Shown here piece by piece: positions 1 to 6,935 of a stretch of DNA of 10,569 nucleotides. How positions within the stretch are numbered: position 1 is the stretch's first letter; every line of letters begins with the position of its first letter. The position numbers and the translations under genes are program-made. Source of the stretch: Gammaproteobacteria bacterium (GTDB taxonomy: Bacteria > Pseudomonadota > Gammaproteobacteria > JAABTG01); contig JASJBY010000087.1 in the NCBI GenBank assembly GCA_030066245.1, positions 1-10,569 on the forward strand. Direction: 5' to 3'. The notes beneath the pieces were generated by a model. It ran no database searches. It was not told the origin of the DNA and saw nothing but the letters and a program-made list of their open reading frames with translations.

Positions 1-1015
1 TGTTGGCCCAGTCCTTGAACTGGGGCACTGAGAACAGTTCCTCGCCGACAGCCCGGTGCATATCCGAAACCAGCATCACACCCATTTCCCGCTGGCGGAA
101 ACGGCGAGCGTAGTCGAGGATCCGGCCATGTACGTGGTCTGCCTGGGGCGTACCCCGTGCCTGAATGGCCCTGCCAACCAACGAGGAAGCCACCGCGTAC
201 TGCAAGTCCACATCGGTGGGCACCGGGACATCGTCACCGCGCATGATGGCATCCAGATCGGGAAGCTGGTCCAGCTTGGTAACGAAGGCGTGCAGCTCGA
301 TGCCGGGCGCCGGGCCTACGCAGGCCTGCAGTGCTCCCATTAACAGCTCCCGGTGGTCCTCGAACTTGCACAGGGCACGGTGAGCAAACTCCCAGGACCG
401 CGGCGATGGAAAGGCCACCGGATTGTGGGCGGGGTCGAAGTCGAAAAGCAGCTCCGGCCGGAAACGCAGGAAGGCAATGAGCCGTTCGTCAATGGCGTGA
501 GCGTAGGCCCAAGCCACCCAGTCATCGAGGTTAACTTCGAACTCGAAGTGAGAAAAGCGGTTGGCCAGCGGCGCGGGCATGCTGTAGGTCACGCCGCGGT
601 CACCCTGGCGGTTGCCCGCGGCAAAAATCGCCCATCCCGCGGGCACTTCGTAGGCTCCCAGCCGGCGGTCTAGAATCAGCTGATAGGCCGCCGCCGAGAC
701 CGTCGGTGCTGCGGAAGTGATTTCGTCCAGGAACAGGATGCCCTGTTCGCCATGGCGTTCCGCCGCCGGCAGCATGGCGGGCACTGCCCACTCCACGTGC
801 TCATCTACCCTGAAAGGAATGCCGCGCAGGTCACTCGGCTCCATCTGCGACAGGCGGATGTCGATGATCGGGACACCATGGCGTTCCGCGACCTGCGCCA
901 CTATCTGCGACTTGCCGACGCCTGGTGGGCCCCACAGCATGACAGGCGTGTGGTGGCCTTCCAGGGTGGACAGGAACTCGCGGTCGAGAACGGTGAAGAG
1001 CTGTGCGGGACGCAT
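1..1015 (-). CDS. MoxR-type AAA+ ATPase, C-terminus cut by window edge
   Basis: Minus-strand frame open from an ATG at 1015 to the left edge (338 codons, no stop seen). Seen in the translation: Walker A GPPGVGKS at residues 29-36, Walker B ILFLDEI at 93-99, a sensor-1 segment AAGN ending at N135, and an Arg-finger-like ANRF at 151-154. A downstream helical lid region follows. This is the MoxR/AAA_5 family, whose members act as ATP-driven chaperones that remodel or insert cofactors into a partner, usually together with a VWA-domain protein encoded next door. That partner would lie left of this window and is not visible. The start follows a weak AGG about 5 bases upstream. The gene is divergent from rlmKL across a 418-base gap. 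Family assignment is firm. The substrate and pathway are unknown. Several long ORFs in other frames here are shadows. Confidence 0.9.
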   Translation of the reverse strand, partial: MRPAQLFTVLDREFLSTLEGHHTPVMLWGPPGVGKSQIVAQVAERHGVPIIDIRLSQMEPSDLRGIPFRVDEHVEWAVPAMLPAAERHGEQGILFLDEITSAAPTVSAAAYQLILDRRLGAYEVPAGWAIFAAGNRQGDRGVTYSMPAPLANRFSHFEFEVNLDDWVAWAYAHAIDERLIAFLRFRPELLFDFDPAHNPVAFPSPRSWEFAHRALCKFEDHRELLMGALQACVGPAPGIELHAFVTKLDQLPDLDAIMRGDDVPVPTDVDLQYAVASSLVGRAIQARGTPQADHVHGRILDYARRFRQREMGVMLVSDMHRAVGEELFSVPQFKDWAN

Positions 1016-1084
1016 TGACCTGGCTGAATTCTCCGCTGTTGCGTTTCCTGGGATCCGCCTCAAGCAACCACCCAGGGTTTGCGG

Positions 1085-1090
1085 ATTCTA
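1085..1090 (-). promoter_or_regulatory. Candidate -10 element for the MoxR ATPase gene
   Basis: Read on the minus strand this is TAGAAT, five of six matches to the sigma-70 -10 consensus, about 70 bases before the ATPase start codon. The bases 16-18 upstream give only a poor -35 (CTGGCT-like). The call rests on one hexamer in a GC-rich context and could be chance. Confidence 0.22.
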
Positions 1091-1113
1091 CTGTGCCCGT
1101 CGAGCGGGAGCCA

Positions 1114-1139
1114 GGGTGGCGCTGCGACAGCAGCCACCC
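1114..1139. repeat. Hairpin with GACA tetraloop in the divergent gap
   Basis: The arms GGGTG + GCTGC and GCAGC + CACCC pair over 10 base pairs, with a two-base GC bulge in the left arm and a four-base GACA loop. No T-run follows on either strand, so it is not a standard intrinsic terminator. It sits 11 bases before a second hairpin, in the untranslated space of both flanking genes. It may be a REP-like element, an RNA structure in a leader, or incidental in GC-rich DNA. Confidence 0.5.
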
Positions 1140-1150
1140 CATGGGTTCGC

Positions 1151-1166
1151 TCCGGCGCAAGCCGGA
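1151..1166. repeat. Perfect 6-bp hairpin capped by a GNRA (GCAA) loop
   Basis: TCCGGC pairs exactly with GCCGGA around the tetraloop GCAA, which is of the stabilising GNRA class in RNA. It lies just downstream of the hairpin at 1114-1139. Short imperfect palindromes in tandem between divergent genes resemble dispersed REP elements of gammaproteobacteria. Only one copy is seen in this window, so that identity is a guess. Confidence 0.5.
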
Positions 1167-1258
1167 CTGCCTCCCTCGGCCCTGCTGCCCGACGCCAGAG
1201 CGCGCTCGGATCGGTGCAACCTGATGGTGTAAAGGCCTGCTCAGAGCGACCGGAAACG

Positions 1259-1275
1259 GTATCCTATACAGATAC
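1259..1275 (+). promoter_or_regulatory. Nested inverted repeat with -10-like core; possible operator/promoter
   Basis: The segment reads GTATC-N7-GATAC, a perfect 5+5 inverted repeat. Inside it GTAT-CCT-ATAC is a second perfect 4+4 palindrome. It overlaps two -10-like hexamers (TATCCT at 1260-1265 and TATACA at 1265-1270). It is a locally AT-richer patch in GC-rich surroundings, 16 bases before the small ORF at 1291 and about 160 before rlmKL. No good -35 is seen 16-18 bases upstream. A repressor site over a promoter for the rlmKL/kinase transcript is the natural reading, but unproven. Confidence 0.3.
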
Positions 1276-1290
1276 TTCGAGAGCTCTTCC

Positions 1291-1437
1291 ATGCATGTCA
1301 AGGCAACGAAAGCAAGACTTGACCGGGCCTCACCAGCCTGGGACGCATTCGGGGATCTCGCTCCATCGAGCCTAAAGGCACAGGCGACTGTGCAACCAGA
1401 GCGCGCCACTCCCACGCACGGCCACCGACCTCCTTGA
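1291..1437 (+). CDS. Possible 48-codon leader ORF overlapping the rlmKL start
   Basis: An ATG at 1291 opens a 48-codon frame (N-terminus MHVKATKARLDRASPAWDAF, basic and then Pro/Thr/His-rich) that stops with TGA at 1435-1437. The last bases form TTGA, so its stop overlaps the TTG start of rlmKL, a geometry typical of translational coupling. The upstream purines (GAGAG) make only a poor ribosome-binding site, and I recognise no family. In GC-rich DNA an ORF of this length can arise by chance. The overlap is the only reason to list it. Confidence 0.2.
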   Translation: MHVKATKARLDRASPAWDAFGDLAPSSLKAQATVQPERATPTHGHRPP

Positions 1438-3599
1438 CTTCACTACAACTCTTCGCCACGTCTCCCAAGGGCACGAGCAAGCTGCTCATCCGTGAACTGG
1501 AGGAACTGGGTGCGCGGCGCGCGAAGGCGTCCACGGCCGGCGTCGCCTTTCGGGGCCATCTCGAGCTGGCCTACCGGGCCTGCCTGTGGTGTCGGACCGC
1601 CAATCGCGTGCTGCTGCAGCTGGATCGTTTCCCGGCGCGCACCCCGCAACAACTCTACGCCGGCATTCAGGCAACGACTTGGTCGCAGCATGTTGCACCT
1701 TCCGGGACGCTCGCGGTGGATCTCCATTCGGCAGACTCGCAAATCCGGCACAGCCGGTACGGCGCTCAGGTCGTGAAGGACGCTATCGTCGACCAGCTGC
1801 GGGCGCAGTACGGCACTCGTCCGTCGGTGGAGCTGAAACGGCCCGACGTGCGCGTCAATGTCTACCTGCGCAACGATATCGCCACCCTCAGCCTGGATCT
1901 GGCGGGAGAGAGCCTGCACCGGAGAGGCTACCGGGAGGAAGGCGTCCCTGCGCCTTTGAAGGAGAACCTGGCGGCCGCCGTACTGTTGCTGGCAGACTGG
2001 CCGGCCCTGGCACGCGAGGGCGCTCCCCTGATTGACCCCTTGTGCGGCTCAGGCACGCTGCTGCTTGAAGCCGCCCTGATGGCGGGTGATATAGCCCCGG
2101 GACTACAGCGGGACTACTACGGCGTGTTGGGCTGGCTGAGGCATGATGCCAGACTTTGGACCGCCCTGCTCGAAGAGGCCTACCAGCGACGCGAGCGCGG
2201 CTTGTCGCGGATCCCGCCAGTGTACGGGTACGATGTGGCACCAGGCGCCGTGCGCGTAGCTCTAGCCAACGTGAAGCGGGCCGGCCTGGCCCGTCTGGTC
2301 CATGTGGAAACTTGCGAGCTCGCACAGACGGCTCCGCCGAGCGGCTTGGGCGCAGGACTGCTGGTGGCCAATCCTCCGTACGGAGAGCGGCTCGGCGACG
2401 AACAGACCCTGCAACCCCTCTATCGGACCGTCGGGCAAGTCATCGAGGAACGATTCAGCGGATGGCGGGCCGCGATCCTGTCCGCCAATCCCCGCCTCAG
2501 ACAAGCCATCGGTCTACCGGCCAAGCGCAGCCATGCCCTGTACAACGGTCCTTTGCCCTGCCAGCTCCAGCTTCTCGACACCCAGCGCGGAGCGATGGGA
2601 AAGCCGCGTGAAGCCGAGGCAGCCTCGGACGGCGCCCACATGCTGGCCAACCGCCTGCGCAAGAACCTGCGGCACCTGCGGCGATGGGCGCGCCGCAGCG
2701 GCATCTCCTGTTACCGGATCTATGATACGGACCTGCCGGAATACGCCCTGGCCGTAGATCTGTACCAGGGAGACCAGCGATGGGCGCATGTCCAGGAGTA
2801 TCAGGCGCCGCCGACTGTACACCCGGCGAGGGCTCGAGAGAGGCTGCGGCAGGCACTGCCCATCGTCGCCGAGATCCTGGAAATTGCCCCGCAGCAGGTG
2901 TTTCAAAAACAGCGTCGTCGACAGCGGGGCCGGCAGCAGTACCCCAAGCTGGCCGACCGGAGCTGTTTTCATACGGTGCAAGAAGGCCCTTGCCGGTTTC
3001 TGGTGAACTTCACGGATCATCTCGACACGGGACTTTTCTTGGACCACCGCCTGACCCGCGATATGCTTCAGCGAATGGCGCGCGGACAACGTTTCCTCAA
3101 TCTGTTCGGCTACACGGGCACAGCCACCGTGCATGCCGCCGTCGGCGGCGCACGTAGCACCACTACCGTGGACATGTCGGCCACCTACCTGGACTGGGCG
3201 CGTCGCAACTTCGAGCTGAACCGGCTTGACCCGCAGCGGCACCAGCTGGTCAAAGCGGACTGTCTGGCGTGGCTGGCACAGGCGTCGCACAGGGTAGGAG
3301 AGCGTTACGGGCTCATCTTTCTGGACCCGCCCACGTTTTCAAACTCCAAACGCATGTCCACCGACTTCGACCTGCAACGGGACCACCCCTGGCTCCTTCG
3401 ACAGACGGCTCGCCTGCTTGCCCCCGACGGAATCCTCATCTTTTCCACCAACCGGCGAAAATTCAAGCTGGACCAGGCGGCACTCGCGGCGCTGGCGGTC
3501 GAAGACATCAGCCGCGCCACCATCCCGGAGGATTTCGCGCGCAATCCACGCGTGCACCATTGCTGGCGCCTCCGCCAACGTCGGGCCGCACGCTCGTAG
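1434..3599 (+). CDS. rlmKL: Bifunctional 23S rRNA methyltransferase RlmKL
   Basis: A 721-residue protein colinear with E. coli RlmKL (YcbY, about 700 residues). In order: an N-terminal ferredoxin-like/THUMP RNA-binding part (about residues 1-160); the RlmL methyltransferase (about 170-390) with the SAM-site segment DPLCGSGTLL at 201-210 and the catalytic NPPYGER at 313-319; and the RlmK methyltransferase (about 470-721) with NLFGYTGTATVHA at 556-568 and DPPTFSNSKR at 631-640. By family knowledge RlmL makes m2G2445 and RlmK makes m7G2069 in 23S rRNA during large-subunit assembly. The start is TTG at 1434: the frame upstream has no ATG or GTG before a stop at 1320, and the resulting N-terminus (TSLQLFATSPKG) aligns with the E. 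coli start. There is no Shine-Dalgarno; the upstream CCTCC is even anti-complementary. Translation may be coupled to the small ORF ending there. Confidence 0.96.
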   Translation: MTSLQLFATSPKGTSKLLIRELEELGARRAKASTAGVAFRGHLELAYRACLWCRTANRVLLQLDRFPARTPQQLYAGIQATTWSQHVAPSGTLAVDLHSADSQIRHSRYGAQVVKDAIVDQLRAQYGTRPSVELKRPDVRVNVYLRNDIATLSLDLAGESLHRRGYREEGVPAPLKENLAAAVLLLADWPALAREGAPLIDPLCGSGTLLLEAALMAGDIAPGLQRDYYGVLGWLRHDARLWTALLEEAYQRRERGLSRIPPVYGYDVAPGAVRVALANVKRAGLARLVHVETCELAQTAPPSGLGAGLLVANPPYGERLGDEQTLQPLYRTVGQVIEERFSGWRAAILSANPRLRQAIGLPAKRSHALYNGPLPCQLQLLDTQRGAMGKPREAEAASDGAHMLANRLRKNLRHLRRWARRSGISCYRIYDTDLPEYALAVDLYQGDQRWAHVQEYQAPPTVHPARARERLRQALPIVAEILEIAPQQVFQKQRRRQRGRQQYPKLADRSCFHTVQEGPCRFLVNFTDHLDTGLFLDHRLTRDMLQRMARGQRFLNLFGYTGTATVHAAVGGARSTTTVDMSATYLDWARRNFELNRLDPQRHQLVKADCLAWLAQASHRVGERYGLIFLDPPTFSNSKRMSTDFDLQRDHPWLLRQTARLLAPDGILIFSTNRRKFKLDQAALAALAVEDISRATIPEDFARNPRVHHCWRLRQRRAARS

Positions 3600-3600
3600 T

Positions 3601-3624
3601 ATGAACAATCCTGCCTGCCTATGA
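3601..3624 (+). other. Seven-codon mini-ORF bridging rlmKL and the kinase
   Basis: One base after the rlmKL stop an ATG opens MNNPACL, and its TGA at 3622-3624 overlaps the kinase ATG (ATGA). The kinase itself has no Shine-Dalgarno in the 21-base gap. A terminating ribosome from rlmKL could in principle reinitiate here and hand over to the kinase start. The ORF is very short, so this is a geometric observation only. Confidence 0.15.
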
Positions 3625-5996
3625 AGCTACGCACCCAGATCCTCTCAGTGCTGCTGCTGTTCGGACTCGCGCCGCTGATTGCCGCCATCGTGTTCAACGT
3701 CCCGCCCGTATACAGACAGCTGGAGCTGTTCTATCACAAGGCGCATCTTCAGAACCTGCGCGCGGATTTCAGAGACTTGGATCAGCACCTGGCGAGCCGT
3801 CACGAGATGGTGCGTCTGCTGGCCAAGCTGCCGGATGCGTCGCTGTTGCTCGGAGAATCGGACGAAGCGCCGCTGTTGCCCATCTCCATGGCCCGCGCCC
3901 GCTATACCGAGTGGATCAACAGAATCCTACCCGATCAGCTGGATGTCATTCAGATCCGGTTCCTGGACCGTCAGGGGGTAGAGCGTTTCTGGCTGCAACG
4001 CGACCAGTCCAGCTACGCCTGGACGACCTCAGCGCCCCTCAGGGGCCATCCGGAACCCGCCTTCATCGAGGCGGGCATGCAGCTATCTCCGGGTGGTGTT
4101 CTGGTGAGCCCGATCAGCGTCAATCCCCTTGCAGGCGAGGAAGATCCCAGGCGCTTCATGACCCTGCGGATGATCAGCCCAATCATGGGACCGACCTCGC
4201 AGCAGCTTTCGGGGCCGACCGAGCCCATCGGGACGGTGCTGATGGACATCGATGTAGGCGGTATGGCAAGAGCCTATCGCAACACCTACTGGGTTCACGA
4301 CGACGGCACCTACCTTCGCCACGAGGCCGGCAGCGAACAGCCAACCAGTGCTTTCGACGACTTCCCGGGTCTGGATGGCATCTTCAAGAAGCGCGAGCTT
4401 GGCCTGTGGAAAGTGCAGGGACCAGAGCAGATCATCTGGGTGCCGCTGTTCGCCACGGAGCGGGCAGGACCCCTATGGGTAGGGCGCCGGGTCGACCCCT
4501 CGCCCATCTCACAGTTTCGGCGCGCCCTCGAGGTGCGCATGGCCGGCATCGTCCTGGTCCTGATTGTGATCGTGCTGGTCGTGGCCCGCTGGTTCGCGCT
4601 GCGCACCGAGCGCCTGGGCAACGACCTGACGCGAGGCATAGGCCGGGTTCTCGAGGACAACGAGCCGGTCCGCTTCGACTGGCGCCGGCCCGAGGAACTG
4701 AGCGATCTGGGCCAGAATCTCACCCGCCTCGCGGAAACCCATTGCCGCAACAGTCAGGCGCTGCGGGCCCATGCCGCCGAGCTGGAGGAATCGAACCGCT
4801 ACAAGTCCGAGTTCCTGGCCAACGTCAGCCACGAGCTGCGCACGCCGCTCAACTCCATCCTGCTGTTGTCAAAGATGCTGGCGGCAGACGAAAACAAGCG
4901 CCTCTCAGCCGAGCAGCGGCGGCAGGCACAGGTCATCAACGAGGCAGGCAGCGACCTGCAGTCGCTGATTGACGACATCCTCGACCTCTCCCGGGTGGAG
5001 GCCCGTAAGACGGGCTTTCGCGTAAGCCAGATCGATCTGACGGACCTGCTCGGCGATCTCATCGAGCTGATTCGCCCGCAGGCGGACGAGCGGCGCATCG
5101 GCCTGAAGCTGCAGGTGACTCCGGGCGCACCGCAATCCATCCTCTCCGATGCCGACAAGGTACGACAGGTCGTCAAGAACTTCCTGTCGAACGCACTGAA
5201 ATTCACTCGCACCGGCGGCATCACCGTGCGCCTCGGGAGCAACGACGGCGAGGACCGCGAGAGACATCCTGTGCAGATCGCCGTATCCGACACGGGTATC
5301 GGCATTCCACCGAAGAAGCACGCCGTCATTTTCGAGGCTTTCAAGCAGGCCGACGGCTCCACCAGCCGGCGCTACGGAGGCACCGGGCTGGGGCTGACCA
5401 TCAGTCGTGAGCTGGCCCACCTCATGGGCGGACGCATCGAGCTGGAGAGTGAGGAAGGCAAAGGCTCAACCTTCTCCCTGTTCCTGCCCTTGGAGTTCGA
5501 CCTCAGTCTGGTGGATGCCGAGCAGCTCCACGCCGAGCCCAGCCGATCCCACGACGAGAAACCCGAGACGGGAATACCCGGCGCGGACTTCGACGGCCGC
5601 AGCATCCTGGTGGTCGACGACGACGTTCGTAACCTGCTGGCCTTGACGCCGATGCTGGAGCGCTGGAACCTGCGGGTCACGGCCGCGGGCGACGGCGTAG
5701 AAGCGCTGGAAACACTCACCGAGGACGACTTCGACCTGGTCCTTATGGATATCATGATGCCGGAGATGGACGGCTATGAGACGATCCGACGGATCCGAGC
5801 CGAGAACAAGCTTCGCCACCTACCCATCGTCGCCCTGACCGCCAAGGCGGGACAGGAAGACCGTGACAAGTGCCTGGCGGCGGGAGCCGACGACTATCTG
5901 GCCAAGCCTGTCGACACCCACGCACTCAAGGATGCCGTCGCCCGGCTGATGGCGATGGCGGACAAGCCAAAGCCCGCAGCGGGAGCCCAGTCATGA
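3621..5996 (+). CDS. Membrane hybrid sensor histidine kinase (Cache-like sensor, HisKA, HATPase, REC)
   Basis: 791 residues. A transmembrane helix lies at about 6-26, an extracytoplasmic region at about 28-305 and a second helix at about 308-327. The extracytoplasmic part looks like a double Cache sensor (FLDRQGVERF near 115-123, VLVSPISVNP at 160-169, VLMDIDVG at 206-213), which in this family binds small ligands. A degenerate HAMP/linker follows. The kinase core has the H-box SHELRTPLNS (phospho-His H404), N-box NFLSNALKFT at 520-529, G1 DTGIGIP at 557-563, F-box FEAFKQ at 571-576 and G2 GGTGLGL at 586-592. The C-terminal receiver has acidic D666-D668, phospho-acceptor D710 (MDIMMPEMDG), T740 and K762. 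All catalytic residues are present. No HPt domain is present, so phosphate passes to an outside HPt or directly to receivers. The gene follows rlmKL by 21 bases and overlaps the next gene by 4. The ligand is unknown. Confidence 0.93.
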   Translation: MKLRTQILSVLLLFGLAPLIAAIVFNVPPVYRQLELFYHKAHLQNLRADFRDLDQHLASRHEMVRLLAKLPDASLLLGESDEAPLLPISMARARYTEWINRILPDQLDVIQIRFLDRQGVERFWLQRDQSSYAWTTSAPLRGHPEPAFIEAGMQLSPGGVLVSPISVNPLAGEEDPRRFMTLRMISPIMGPTSQQLSGPTEPIGTVLMDIDVGGMARAYRNTYWVHDDGTYLRHEAGSEQPTSAFDDFPGLDGIFKKRELGLWKVQGPEQIIWVPLFATERAGPLWVGRRVDPSPISQFRRALEVRMAGIVLVLIVIVLVVARWFALRTERLGNDLTRGIGRVLEDNEPVRFDWRRPEELSDLGQNLTRLAETHCRNSQALRAHAAELEESNRYKSEFLANVSHELRTPLNSILLLSKMLAADENKRLSAEQRRQAQVINEAGSDLQSLIDDILDLSRVEARKTGFRVSQIDLTDLLGDLIELIRPQADERRIGLKLQVTPGAPQSILSDADKVRQVVKNFLSNALKFTRTGGITVRLGSNDGEDRERHPVQIAVSDTGIGIPPKKHAVIFEAFKQADGSTSRRYGGTGLGLTISRELAHLMGGRIELESEEGKGSTFSLFLPLEFDLSLVDAEQLHAEPSRSHDEKPETGIPGADFDGRSILVVDDDVRNLLALTPMLERWNLRVTAAGDGVEALETLTEDDFDLVLMDIMMPEMDGYETIRRIRAENKLRHLPIVALTAKAGQEDRDKCLAAGADDYLAKPVDTHALKDAVARLMAMADKPKPAAGAQS
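5981..5985 (+). promoter_or_regulatory. Ribosome-binding site fixing the REC-PAS start
   Basis: GGGAG lies seven bases before the ATG at 5993, inside the last codons of the kinase gene. The same frame is open further upstream to 5870, but that stretch lies within the kinase receiver coding region and would add non-receiver sequence. This site and the ATGA overlap fix the start at 5993. Confidence 0.7.
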
Positions 5997-6883
5997 GTCG
6001 TCACGCCGGTTTCAAGGTGCTCATCGTCGACGACAACGAAAAGAATCTGTTCACCCTGCGCAGCCTCATAGAGAAGCACATGGATGTGAGCATACTGGAA
6101 GCCACGTCCGGCCAGGCAGCGCTGGAAACGGCGCTCGCGCAGCCAGACATCGACCTTATTATCCTGGACATCCAGATGCCGGAGATGGATGGATTCCAGA
6201 CCGCAAGCATGCTCAAGGTGAGGAAGAAGACCCGCGGCATCCCCATCATATTTCTCACCGCGGCCTTCAAGACCCACGAATTTCAGCACAAGGGTTACGA
6301 AGTCGGGGGCGCCGACTACCTCCTGAAACCCATCGATGATAACCTGCTCATCAACAAGATAAGCACCTACTTCCGCCTGATCGAAAAAGAGCGGGAGATG
6401 AACCGCGTGCTCGAGCAGAAGGTCACCGAACGAACGGCCGAGCTGCAGCACTCGAAACGCTATCTGGAGAATATTATCAGCACCATGGGTGAAGCCCTCT
6501 TGGTGCTGACACCCGAAGGCACTATCAAATCTGCCAACCCGGCCGCCTGCCGGATGCTGGACTACGCCGAGAAGGATTTGCTCGGTATGTCCATCGGGGA
6601 CGTGTTCGAAGAGGAGGAGCAGGAGCAGGCAAGCGCCTTCATGGGGATCTGGCTGGAGGCCCTGATTCGCACGGGCCCGATAAGCAACATTGAGGCGCGC
6701 TTCATTGCCAAGGACAATCGGCGCGTGCCGATTCTCTTTTCACGAACCGCCATGCAGGACAGGGAAGGGGCGGTGACGGATATCATCTGCATAGCCAAGG
6801 ACATGACGGGCTACGTCAGGAAGGCCGAGATTCAGGAGGATCCGCCACCGGGCATTGCTCGATACAGTCAGCAGAACGACTGA
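5993..6883 (+). CDS. REC-PAS response regulator with no output domain
   Basis: 296 residues from the ATG that overlaps the kinase stop (ATGA). Residues 1-125 form a receiver: acidic D13-D14, phospho-acceptor D59 (LDIQMPEMDG), T89 and K112. A charged helical, probably coiled-coil linker (about 128-160, LIEKEREMNRVLEQKVTER) leads into a PAS domain (about 160-275, starting IISTMGEALLVLTPEGTIKS and ending ICIAKDMTG). The chain ends about 20 residues later. REC-linker-PAS is the usual front half of proteins that continue into GGDEF or a histidine kinase; here nothing follows. The overlap and good ribosome-binding site imply co-translation with the kinase, its likely phosphodonor. It may act as a phosphate sink, an adaptor switching a partner through the PAS, or a truncated former kinase. 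The open frame shows no sign of recent breakage; the PAS ligand is unknown. Confidence 0.9.
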   Translation: MSRHAGFKVLIVDDNEKNLFTLRSLIEKHMDVSILEATSGQAALETALAQPDIDLIILDIQMPEMDGFQTASMLKVRKKTRGIPIIFLTAAFKTHEFQHKGYEVGGADYLLKPIDDNLLINKISTYFRLIEKEREMNRVLEQKVTERTAELQHSKRYLENIISTMGEALLVLTPEGTIKSANPAACRMLDYAEKDLLGMSIGDVFEEEEQEQASAFMGIWLEALIRTGPISNIEARFIAKDNRRVPILFSRTAMQDREGAVTDIICIAKDMTGYVRKAEIQEDPPPGIARYSQQND

Positions 6884-6885
6884 AT

Positions 6886-6916
6886 GCCCGTCACACCCGA
6901 GTGAGCTCTGACGGGC
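6886..6916 (+). terminator. Stem-loop between REC-PAS and ArsR genes
   Basis: GCCCGTCA and TGACGGGC are perfect 8-base inverted arms separated by 15 bases. Three more pairs (CAC/GTG) can extend the stem inside the loop. It starts two bases after the REC-PAS stop and ends 19 bases before the ArsR ATG. No T-run follows, so it is at best a leaky or factor-dependent terminator. It could equally be an RNA processing/stability element or a protein-binding palindrome controlling the repressor gene. Confidence 0.5.
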
Positions 6917-6925
6917 CTCGACATC

Positions 6926-6929
6926 GGAG
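6926..6929 (+). promoter_or_regulatory. Ribosome-binding site of the ArsR-family gene
   Basis: GGAG six bases before the ATG at 6936, one of the clearest Shine-Dalgarno matches in the window, supporting this start and independent translation of the repressor. Confidence 0.7.
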
Positions 6930-6935
6930 TTAGCC

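Larger units (their letters stand above)
1016..1433. other. Divergent intergenic region between MoxR ATPase and rlmKL
   Basis: This gap of 418 bases must carry the promoters for both the ATPase (leftward) and the rlmKL/kinase transcript (rightward). Seen in it: two compact hairpins (1114-1139 and 1151-1166), a 10-base palindrome GAGCGCGCTC at 1198-1207, a nested inverted repeat at 1259-1275 and a 48-codon ORF ending on the rlmKL start. I see no recognisable tRNA, known riboswitch, or convincing paired -35/-10 promoter on the plus strand. Confidence 0.7.

Noticed and set aside
831..1415. 194-codon minus-strand ORF spanning the ATPase start and the divergent gap
   Set aside because: It overlaps the true ATPase Walker A region in another frame and its composition is that of a shadow ORF.
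2514..3290. 258-codon antisense ORF within rlmKL
   Set aside because: The sense frame holds the conserved RlmKL motifs throughout; the antisense product has no recognisable domain.
3911..4972. 353-codon plus-strand ORF in a second frame inside the kinase gene
   Set aside because: Low-complexity Arg/Gly/Pro/Ala-rich translation with no domain, fully inside a gene with intact catalytic motifs; a shadow of high-GC coding DNA.
5870..5992. Upstream extension of the REC-PAS frame
   Set aside because: It lies within the kinase receiver coding sequence, adds 41 non-receiver residues, and a good ribosome-binding site plus ATGA overlap support the start at 5993.
5621..6200. Similar phospho-acceptor DNA segments in the two receiver domains as a direct repeat
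   Set aside because: The similarity is confined to the conserved MPEMDG coding region and is expected for homologous receivers.
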